This document shows, piece by piece, positions 5,291 to 10,904 of a stretch of 10,904 nucleotides of DNA; position 1 is the stretch's first letter, and each line of letters starts with the position of its first letter. Both the position numbers and the translations under genes were made by a program. Under the pieces are notes generated by a model. The model was not told the DNA's origin. It was given only the letters and a program-made list of their open reading frames with translations, and did no database searches. The DNA comes from Caldora sp. SIO3E6 (lineage in GTDB: Bacteria; Cyanobacteriota; Cyanobacteriia; Cyanobacteriales; Coleofasciculaceae): the NCBI GenBank assembly GCA_010672185.1, contig JAAHHL010000138.1:1-10904 (forward strand). Direction: 5' to 3'.

Positions 5291-6370
5291 TCAAGCAGCA
5301 ACAGAAGCTTGGGGACGAGCAAAAATCATCCTTCCGGCAGAAGTTTGTAAAGCCGAGGTGACAATTACTTCTAATTCTCCACCGATGTAGGCAATGCCAT
5401 CCTCTACAACTACCATCGTGCCATCATTTAGATAACCAACTCCCTGAGAGGCTTCTTTGCCTTGCTTGAGAATTTTCAGTTCAATGGTATCACCAGCTAG
5501 ATAAATTGGGCGTACTGCTTGGGCAAGGTCATTAATATTGAGTACCGGAATTCCCTGTAAACTGGCAACTTTATTCAAGTTGTAGTCGTTGGTCATTAGA
5601 GTACCATTGATTTCCAGGGCAAAACGGACTAATTTGGTATCTACTGTGGCATTATCTTCGTAATCAGCGGGGTGAATTACGACCCGGTCTGGGAAAGCTT
5701 CTTGCATCCGGTTGAGGATATCCAAACCTCGTCGTCCTCGAATACGCTTTTGATCATTGGCGGCATCCGCTAGCAACTGTAACTCTTGCAAGACAAACTG
5801 GGACACCAATATTTGTCCCTCAACAAAACCAGTATTGAGCAGTTCTTCAATGCGACCATCAATGATAGAACTAGTATCCAAAATTTTACTGGAGGCTTGC
5901 TTGAGAGTACCTTCTCCTACCAACATGGTTTCCACACTGTTGGGGTTGATCAGCCGTAAGAAAGTGCCACCGTGGGTATCTGCCAAACTAACCCCAAGAA
6001 AGGCAAACATCACACTGCCCAAAATGGCTGTCAAAGGTTTGATAAAGGCAAACTCTCCAGGAATTGGCAGCAAGAAAATCGGTGCGAGCATTAAATTAGC
6101 CAAAAGCAGTCCGATAATTAAGCCAACTGCCCTAGTCAAAGTCACCTCAATGGGTGTTTTGCGGACTTGAGCCTCTACCCGACGATAGGTAGTCTGTACT
6201 GTTAAACCTATAGCTAAGCCAATAATGGCGGCAAAACTGGCAGTGATCCAGCGCACAGCTTCTAAATTGGTGATCTGAGCTTGCACATCAGTTGGCAGTA
6301 ATTCCACACTGCTAAAACCAACTCCTGCCGCTGCTATGATGAAAATGAAAATGATGATGAAGTCCAGCAT
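5291..6370 (-). CDS. Membrane-anchored PIN/TRAM domain protein (YacL-like putative RNase)
   Basis: The 359 residues run in this order. Four hydrophobic segments come first (about 3-19, 40-58, 81-102, 110-130), then a PIN nuclease domain at about 160-285 and a C-terminal TRAM RNA-binding domain at about 287-350 (LAGDTIELKILKQGKEASQG...). PIN acidic residues are present: D165 (KILDTSSIIDGR), E196 (LQELQLL), D244 (TVDTKLV) and D262 (TNDYNL). The predicted role is a metal-dependent endoribonuclease held at the cytoplasmic face of the membrane. This architecture is conserved in cyanobacteria and Firmicutes (B. subtilis YacL), though its RNA targets are not well defined. ATG 6370 begins directly with the first membrane helix, so the start is well placed. 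It is convergent with the cNMP-domain gene and divergent from hemW. Confidence 0.92.
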   Translation of the reverse strand: MLDFIIIFIFIIAAAGVGFSSVELLPTDVQAQITNLEAVRWITASFAAIIGLAIGLTVQTTYRRVEAQVRKTPIEVTLTRAVGLIIGLLLANLMLAPIFLLPIPGEFAFIKPLTAILGSVMFAFLGVSLADTHGGTFLRLINPNSVETMLVGEGTLKQASSKILDTSSIIDGRIEELLNTGFVEGQILVSQFVLQELQLLADAANDQKRIRGRRGLDILNRMQEAFPDRVVIHPADYEDNATVDTKLVRFALEINGTLMTNDYNLNKVASLQGIPVLNINDLAQAVRPIYLAGDTIELKILKQGKEASQGVGYLNDGTMVVVEDGIAYIGGELEVIVTSALQTSAGRMIFARPQASVAA

Positions 6371-6556
6371 TGTTAGATTTTGGTGTAATTGGTAGTTAAT
6401 AAATCAAAAAATGATACCCGATAATAAGTTCATTATATCTTTTAGATAATTTTGCTTAGTTAGAGCGATGAATTAAAATAACTCATTTAAATTGGTAATT
6501 TTAATCAAAAATCAAGGATTAACATAATTTTATGATCTATCTAAAAGTGGAAAAAA
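6371..6556. promoter_or_regulatory. AT-rich divergent promoter region between PIN/TRAM and hemW
   Basis: This 186-bp gap must hold both promoters. On the minus strand a perfect TATAAT (6437 down to 6432) lies about 60 bp before the PIN/TRAM ATG, but no good -35 is spaced from it. On the plus strand only weak candidates such as CATAAT (6523-6528) are visible for hemW. No operator symmetry stands out. Confidence 0.4.
6432..6437 (-). promoter_or_regulatory. Candidate -10 box (TATAAT) for PIN/TRAM gene
   Basis: This is an exact sigma70-type -10 hexamer on the minus strand, about 60 bases upstream of the start codon. The hexamer 17 bp upstream (ACTAAG) is a poor -35, so this is only a candidate in AT-rich DNA. 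Confidence 0.3.
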
Positions 6557-7819
6557 GTGTTAAATTTATTAAAGAATTCTGAAAAAATTAATAGTTTTAT
6601 AACTCCTCGTTCTGCTTATATTCATATTCCCTTCTGCCGACGCCGCTGCTTCTACTGCGATTTTCCCGTTTCCGTAGTAGGAGAGCAAGCAACTGGCAGT
6701 ACTTCCGGCATGATTAAGCAATATGTCGAAGTATTGTGTCAAGAAATTATCACGACACCAGTATTAGGGAGTCCTTTAGAAACAATTTTTTTTGGGGGTG
6801 GGACACCTTCTCTACTAGCTGTTGAGCAATTAGAACAGATCTTAGAACAACTAGACCAACAGTTTGGTATTGTTGCTGAGGCAGAAATCTCTATGGAAAT
6901 GGATCCAGGAACCTTCAGCCGGGAGCAGTTAAAGGGATACCGGGATGCTGGAGTAAACCGAGTTAGCTTGGGGGTTCAGGCATTTCAGGATGAACTGCTC
7001 AGAGTTTGTGGGCGATCGCATAACCTTAATGATATCTTTGCAGCAGTTGACCTACTACGCCAAGTAGAGTTTCCCGACTTTAGCCTAGATCTGATTTCTG
7101 GATTACCTCATCAAACTCTACAACAGTGGGAGGCATCCCTAGAAGCTGCTATTGACATCGCTCCCACCCACATTTCCAGCTATGACTTGATTGTGGAATC
7201 CGTAACAGCTTTTGGGCGTCGGTACGATCCAGGGGAAAAACCCTTACCAACGGATGAAACTACTGCCCAAATGTATCGCAGAGCACAACAAATGCTCACC
7301 AGTGCTGGTTACGAGCATTATGAGATTTCCAACTATGCCTTGCCATCTCATCAATGCCGCCACAATCGAGTTTATTGGGAAAACCGTCCCTTTTACGGTT
7401 TTGGGATGGGAGCAGCTAGCTATGTTCAAGGGTATCGGTTCACCAGACCCCGCACCAGGAAAGAGTATTATCTTTGGGTAAAAAAGCTGATGGAAGCAGA
7501 TGGTGTTTTAGATTGTCCCCAGACCCCGGCAGAGGATATTTTACTAGAAACTCTGATGTTAGGACTGCGGTTAGCAGAGGGTCTGAATCTCTCCATCCTC
7601 ACTCAGCAGTTTGGAGAAGCAACCCTAGAACAAATTTGGGCTAGTTTGCAGCCTCACTACCGCAATGGCTGGGTAGAAGTTTTAGATACAGAAGGAAAAC
7701 TAGTTGAGCTGCAAGAGGTTTCCAGTCTACCTCTAACTGGTAAGCTCAGGCTAAGTGATCCAGAAGGGTTTTTGTTTTCCAACACAGTACTGGCTGATTT
7801 GTTTCTGGCTAATGGCTAA
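6557..7819 (+). CDS. hemW: HemW, radical SAM heme chaperone (coproporphyrinogen oxidase-like)
   Basis: The protein has 420 residues. The radical SAM cluster motif is C27, C31, C34 (IPFCRRRCFYCDF). The Cys that follows in true HemN (CX3CX2CXC) is absent here, where Asp-Phe follows. That absence plus the HNxxYW heme-binding motif (HNRVYW, 269-274) marks HemW rather than the anaerobic coproporphyrinogen dehydrogenase HemN. Other marks are FFGGGTPS (78-85), EMDPGT (114-119), and a C-terminal HemN-C-like helical domain (about 325-415). HemW binds heme and delivers it to membrane targets such as respiratory proteins. The start is GTG 6557: a stop lies at 6542 in frame, and the next Met (codon 52) would remove the cluster. 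A weak GGA precedes it. The last codons (Leu-Ala-Asn-Gly-stop) are read from the first two heptamers of the downstream array, so the gene's 3' end has been overwritten or extended by the repeat. Confidence 0.93.
   Translation: MLNLLKNSEKINSFITPRSAYIHIPFCRRRCFYCDFPVSVVGEQATGSTSGMIKQYVEVLCQEIITTPVLGSPLETIFFGGGTPSLLAVEQLEQILEQLDQQFGIVAEAEISMEMDPGTFSREQLKGYRDAGVNRVSLGVQAFQDELLRVCGRSHNLNDIFAAVDLLRQVEFPDFSLDLISGLPHQTLQQWEASLEAAIDIAPTHISSYDLIVESVTAFGRRYDPGEKPLPTDETTAQMYRRAQQMLTSAGYEHYEISNYALPSHQCRHNRVYWENRPFYGFGMGAASYVQGYRFTRPRTRKEYYLWVKKLMEADGVLDCPQTPAEDILLETLMLGLRLAEGLNLSILTQQFGEATLEQIWASLQPHYRNGWVEVLDTEGKLVELQEVSSLPLTGKLRLSDPEGFLFSNTVLADLFLANG
7012..7019. repeat. HIP1 octamer GCGATCGC
   Basis: Highly iterated palindrome of cyanobacterial genomes, here inside hemW. 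Three copies in 10.9 kb is far above chance for an 8-mer. Confidence 0.85.
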
Positions 7820-7974
7820 TTGTTAATGGCTAATTGTTAATGGCTAATTGTTAATGGCTAATTGTTAATGGCTAATGGCTAATGGCTAATTGTTAATTGT
7901 TAATTGTTAATTGCTAATTGCTAATTGCTAATTGCTAATTGCTAATTGCTAATTGTTAATTGTTAATGGCTAAT
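7807..7974. repeat. STRR-type heptamer array, 24 units
   Basis: Exactly 24 contiguous 7-bp units with no indels, all of the form NNNTAAT: GGCTAAT (9), TGTTAAT (9) and TGCTAAT (6). Units 2-10 mostly alternate GGCTAAT/TGTTAAT, suggesting a 14-bp duplication unit. Units 16-21 are six identical TGCTAAT. This matches the heptanucleotide short tandemly repeated repetitive (STRR) sequences known in filamentous cyanobacteria. The first two units are translated as the end of hemW and provide its stop codon. Confidence 0.92.
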
Positions 7975-8000
7975 TGAGAAAAAATTCCGTATATTTGTAG

Positions 8001-8059
8001 GGGCGGGTTTAGGGTCGCCGTTAACGCATTTGGCGATCGCTTTTGTACAAAACCCGCCC
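8001..8059. repeat. Dispersed inverted repeat with HIP1 core
   Basis: GGGCGGGTTT (8001-8010) and AAACCCGCCC (8050-8059) are exact complements. Nested inside are TCGCC (8015-8019) and GGCGA (8032-8036). The GTAGGGGCGGGTTT...AAACCCGCCC style is a common intergenic repeat of filamentous cyanobacteria. No T-run follows on either strand, so it is more likely a small repeat element than a terminator, though it could slow converging transcription. Confidence 0.6.
8033..8040. repeat. HIP1 octamer GCGATCGC
   Basis: This HIP1 site lies within the nested inverted repeat between hemW and the kinase, and is the only intergenic one of the three. Confidence 0.85.
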
Positions 8060-8064
8060 AATCG

Positions 8065-8085
8065 ATAACCTAGGGATTAGGTTAT
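8065..8085. terminator. Hairpin ATAACCTA/TAGGTTAT between convergent genes
   Basis: An 8-bp perfect stem (8065-8072 / 8078-8085) encloses the loop GGGAT. It sits between convergent genes, about 45 bp beyond the kinase stop. It may help end transcription, but neither strand has a clean U-tract after it, so the assignment is tentative. Confidence 0.3.
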
Positions 8086-8091
8086 TTCCTC

Positions 8092-8133
8092 TTACTTATT
8101 ACTTATTACTTATTACTTATTACTTATTACTTA
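8092..8133. repeat. Second heptamer array, 6 x TTACTTA
   Basis: Six identical 7-bp units without indels. The last TTA (8131-8133) is the reverse complement of the kinase stop codon TAA, so this array supplies the end of the minus-strand gene. The unit differs from the 7807 array but is related to the AGTAATA pair at 5199. Confidence 0.88.
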
Positions 8134-10341
8134 TTTCATCGTGTCTTTCGAGTTTAAATCTAAGGGCAAGCTAATTTCAATGGTAGTCCCCTTACCTTGA
8201 CCTTCACTAGATAAGGTAATGTTACCTCCCATCATTTCTATCAAACTTCGGGAAATAGCTAAACCAAGACCTGTACCACCTCGCTTGCGGGTGCTTGAAC
8301 CATCTACCATGACAAAGGGGCGGAATAATTTTTGCTGCTGCTCTAAATCAATGCCAATTCCTGTATCCTTAACTGTAACAATAACGAATTCATTAGTTAA
8401 TAAACTATTGGTTTGAAGCTTTAGATCAGCTGCTTTGTCTGGAGCAACGTCTTTTGCTGTATGACCCTTTGCTGGTTCCATCCTAGTTTTTATAGTTATA
8501 CTGCCGGAATCAGTAAACTTGACAGCATTACCTACCACATTCAGCAATACCTGCTTGAATTTAGCGGGATCTGCCCTTACCGGAATCTCTTCGTGTAGAT
8601 CAGAGGTATTAAACTCTAAGCCTTGTTGTTGAATAGCAAGAGCTTGTAAATTAATTACTTCATTGAGTAGCTTGCGCAAGTTCACCGGTTCCATTTCCAC
8701 CGACAGCTTACCGGCTTCAATTTTGGCCAGATCCAAAACGTCATTAATAATTCCTAACAAGTGAATTGCTGCATCGTCAGCTCGCTGCAAAAAGTCCTGT
8801 TCTTCTTCTCGATCATCACAAAACCCATCTTTTACTAGTCGCAGGCAACCAATAATACCATTGAGTGGGGTTCTCAGTTCATGGGAGGTATTGGCAAGAA
8901 ATTCATTTTTGAGCTGATTAGCAGTTTGCGCCTCTTTCCAGGCAGTTTCTAGCTCTTCTGCCCAATCTCTCATACGCTGAATCATCCCGTCTAAAGCTTC
9001 AGATAGTTGATTGAATTCCCGAATTTTGAAATTTTGGGGAATCTTATCTGTAGGGTGCAGTTGAGATTCATTTAGGGCTTCATTCAGGGCATAGTCTCTC
9101 AGTTTTTCTACAGGACGTGCTAAGTCACGAGCAACATAAAGGATAACTAAAAAGTTAGCTATAATTAGACCACAGGTGAGATATAACAGAATTTCTTTAA
9201 TACCTTGAAGACCAACCAGAGCCCTATCCAAGGGAGTAACAGCTAAAATAATCCATTTTTGCTCCAATCTGGAAGTCAGGGGACTATCAACGGCAGTATA
9301 ACCAGCTAGTAATTCCACTTTTCTTGTGTTCCCGGAAAATATTTCTTGGGGATTGAGCCGACCATCTATTACCTTGGTTAAATCATCTCTAAACCACCGT
9401 GAAATTGATTGCGCTCTTTTTTCTTGCCAAAAAAACAGATTTTCAGAACCTGGTGAACTCGCGATCGCTCTATTAAGCAAATTACTGATTTGCTGCTTTC
9501 CATCTGCTTCTTGCCCAAAAAATTTTCCTAGCTGGGATGAATCAGGATGAGAGAGAATGATTCCTTCTTGGTCTATTACCACCGTATAGCCAGAAATATT
9601 AGTCCGCTGTGATGGTTCTTGCTGTAGGAGTCTTGCCTGGATAGTTAAAACAGATTGGAGTTGACCGTCAGAGTTATATACTGGCGCACTCAATAGTAAT
9701 TGGAGTTGGTTGGTAGGGTTATTTTGTTTGGCACTACCACCTTTGATGATTAACCCTCTTTTTTCCTCTTCTGGAGGGTTATACAGGGGAGAACGTCCAC
9801 CGAAGGCTGCGGTTTTTGCTTCTTCAAATATAGGCACTGTTACGTAAATCTGAGAAGCATCTAGCGATAATTGGGTTTGTTGCTTAGGCCAAAAATTCGC
9901 TGGAACTCTGTGCAGCCATTGATTGGGGCAGGTACTGATGGGGGCAGCAAGGGGCGGCGCGGTGGAATTTTGCTCTAAGGCTGGGGCCTCCTCCTCCTCT
10001 GGAGTTGGTAGGAGGTAACGCAACTGTACGCACTGAATCTGAGTTGGTAATTGTTGGGCGAGATAGTCAATAAATCGTTGCTCGACTTCTGGTGAATTGG
10101 ACTGCAACGCTACGCTGTTACTGGCATTCATCAAGTTGACTTGTAGTAGGGCAATCTCTTTTTGGAGATCCTTACCTTTGATGACAGCGCTTTCCGTAAT
10201 TTTGTGGCGGGCAGTATCCAAAAGTGCCGAGCGTGTTTTTCTATAGGTCACAAACACTCCTGCTAATAACACTGGTACACTTAGCAGCAACAAGCGTGAT
10301 AGCAGAATGCGACGAAACGAAGATTGACCTGGCTTAGCCAT
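8131..10341 (-). CDS. Membrane sensor histidine kinase (dCache-HAMP-HisKA-HATPase)
   Basis: The 736 residues contain, in order: TM1 (about 11-33); a roughly 350-residue extracytoplasmic sensor with a dCache-like signature (YTVVIDQEGIILSHPDSSQLG, 252-272); TM2 (about 383-404); HAMP (405-460); a coiled coil; HisKA with phospho-acceptor H487 (SHELRTPLNG); and HATPase_c with N-box N605 (NVVGNAVKFT), G1 DTGIGI (659-664) and G2 GGTGLGL (688-694). It is an intact kinase expected to autophosphorylate and pass phosphate to a separate response regulator. No receiver domain is fused and no regulator gene is in the window, so it is an orphan here. The sensor has a Pro/Glu-rich stretch (111-135) and two cysteines (C104, C138) that could pair outside the membrane. 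dCache domains usually bind small molecules, but the ligand is unknown. The stop codon is inside a heptamer array. The start at 10341 is directly followed by the basic-then-hydrophobic N-terminus, with no Shine-Dalgarno. Confidence 0.95.
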   Translation of the reverse strand: MAKPGQSSFRRILLSRLLLLSVPVLLAGVFVTYRKTRSALLDTARHKITESAVIKGKDLQKEIALLQVNLMNASNSVALQSNSPEVEQRFIDYLAQQLPTQIQCVQLRYLLPTPEEEEAPALEQNSTAPPLAAPISTCPNQWLHRVPANFWPKQQTQLSLDASQIYVTVPIFEEAKTAAFGGRSPLYNPPEEEKRGLIIKGGSAKQNNPTNQLQLLLSAPVYNSDGQLQSVLTIQARLLQQEPSQRTNISGYTVVIDQEGIILSHPDSSQLGKFFGQEADGKQQISNLLNRAIASSPGSENLFFWQEKRAQSISRWFRDDLTKVIDGRLNPQEIFSGNTRKVELLAGYTAVDSPLTSRLEQKWIILAVTPLDRALVGLQGIKEILLYLTCGLIIANFLVILYVARDLARPVEKLRDYALNEALNESQLHPTDKIPQNFKIREFNQLSEALDGMIQRMRDWAEELETAWKEAQTANQLKNEFLANTSHELRTPLNGIIGCLRLVKDGFCDDREEEQDFLQRADDAAIHLLGIINDVLDLAKIEAGKLSVEMEPVNLRKLLNEVINLQALAIQQQGLEFNTSDLHEEIPVRADPAKFKQVLLNVVGNAVKFTDSGSITIKTRMEPAKGHTAKDVAPDKAADLKLQTNSLLTNEFVIVTVKDTGIGIDLEQQQKLFRPFVMVDGSSTRKRGGTGLGLAISRSLIEMMGGNITLSSEGQGKGTTIEISLPLDLNSKDTMK
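9461..9468. repeat. HIP1 octamer GCGATCGC
   Basis: Third HIP1 copy, inside the sensor-domain part of the histidine kinase gene. Confidence 0.85.
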
Positions 10342-10683
10342 AAGAGGTTTCTCGGATTAAAGTGGAAAACCTAACAGCAACAATTAATACAGTAGACGAA
10401 TTACTCACCCTAGGATTGAGTTAAGGATAAACTAATTTTTGGCTGGACTCATCGGCCAACAAAAATTATTGGCTCCCTGGTTCTTTCGTTGAGGGGAGAA
10501 TATCTAGGATGATTTTTATGTTAGATAGGTTACTCCTCATCATCTATCCTAAAACGCTTCGTAACTTCCTTGCATCTCATCAGCTCTACTTGCCCTTGAC
10601 ATAAAACCCCTACTCAAAACTACTGACCTATTTACCCTTCATATTGTAGCAATAATTGAAAAGTAGGCAGGGTGTGGGGTTTA
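10342..10683. other. Non-coding leader region upstream of the kinase
   Basis: No ORF of note. TTGGC (10439-10443) and GCCAA (10455-10459) form a small hairpin in what would be the kinase leader. A TTGACA at 10596-10601 (plus strand) has no good -10 at 16-18 bp. No convincing kinase promoter is visible, although TATTAA (10389 down to 10384, minus) is a possible -10. Confidence 0.45.
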
Positions 10684-10904
10684 GGGAGCTGAGGGAGCTG
10701 AGGGAGCTGAGGGAGCTGAGGGAGCTGAGGGAGCTGAGGGAGCTGAGGGAGCTGAGGGAGCTGAGGGAGCTGAGGGAGCTGAGGAAGCTGAGGAAGCTGA
10801 GGGAGCTGAGGGAGCTGAGGAAGCTGAGGGAGCTGAGGAAGCTGAGGGAGCTGAGGGAGAGGAGGAGGCTGAGGAAGCTGAGGGAGCGGAGGGAGCTGAG
10901 GAAG
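10684..10904. repeat. 9-bp minisatellite, 24 full units plus 5 nt, running off the window
   Basis: The consensus is GGGAGCTGA. All 24 units keep exact 9-bp register and differ only by substitutions: five are GGAAGCTGA, and single units are GGGAGAGGA, GGAGGCTGA and GGGAGCGGA. Variants cluster toward the right half, while the first 11 units are identical, suggesting recent expansion on the left. Because 9 is a multiple of 3, all minus-strand frames and two plus-strand frames stay open through the array. The right boundary is outside the window. Confidence 0.92.

Noticed and set aside
5757..6170. 137-codon frame antisense to the PIN/TRAM gene
   Set aside because: It is complementary to conserved PIN and membrane codons, has no family features, and its composition is that of a mirrored gene.
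6557..7819. HemN (oxygen-independent coproporphyrinogen dehydrogenase)
   Set aside because: The cluster motif lacks the fourth Cys of HemN (CX3CX2CXC), and the HNxxYW motif is that of HemW.
7807..7974. CRISPR array
   Set aside because: Units are 7 bp and contiguous with no spacers, and no cas genes are nearby, so this is a simple tandem array.
10596..10626. Promoter from TTGACA at 10596
   Set aside because: No acceptable -10 at 16-18 bp. TACTGA at 19 bp is poor, and no gene clearly starts downstream.
10684..10904. CRISPR array
   Set aside because: Contiguous 9-bp units without unique spacers, so a minisatellite.

Overview
The window reads as cyanobacterial chromosome. The direct evidence is three copies of the HIP1 octamer GCGATCGC (7012, 8033, 9461), heptanucleotide tandem arrays of the STRR type between genes, a HemW-type radical SAM protein, a PIN/TRAM membrane protein of the cyanobacterial/YacL type, and a tnpB-only IS200/IS605-type element. 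A large, repeat-rich filamentous genome (Moorena/Lyngbya/Oscillatoria-like) would fit, but that is inference from style only.

Layout. 1-615 has no gene and is a patchwork of dispersed repeats: a 120-bp MITE-like inverted-repeat unit, a perfect 18-bp palindrome, an octamer triplet, and then a run of hairpins leading into the transposon. 616-1875 is tnpB (RNA-guided RuvC nuclease family). Its 3' end and the following hairpin look like an overlapping omega-RNA ending in the element's right end. 1947-3068 is an AT-rich ATP-grasp ligase gene whose open frame runs back through the transposon right end to overlap the tnpB stop codon. 3196-4116 is a class II glutamine amidotransferase (EgtC/YafJ-like), followed 44 bp later by a protein with two degenerate cyclic-nucleotide-binding domains and no DNA-binding domain (4161-5162).

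Convergent to these is a membrane-anchored PIN/TRAM RNase-like protein (5291-6370, minus). It is divergent from hemW (6557-7819, plus; heme chaperone). hemW and a dCache-HAMP sensor histidine kinase (8131-10341, minus) converge on a 311-bp spacer built almost wholly of repeats. That spacer holds 24 heptamers, a hairpin with a HIP1 core, a second hairpin, and 6 heptamers. The stop codons of both convergent genes lie inside the heptamer arrays. The right end (10342-10904) is non-coding apart from a 24-unit perfect-register 9-bp minisatellite that runs off the window.

How the genes fit together: PIN/TRAM, hemW and the kinase look like ordinary chromosomal genes. The ATP-grasp / amidotransferase / cNMP-domain trio beside the transposon is the accessory part. 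Its pairing of a carboxylate-amine ligase with a glutaminyl or gamma-glutamyl amidohydrolase suggests small-molecule amide chemistry, but no substrate can be assigned. The most unusual structure is the tnpB/omega-RNA/right-end junction fused in frame to the ATP-grasp gene, followed by the repeat arrays that supply stop codons to flanking genes.
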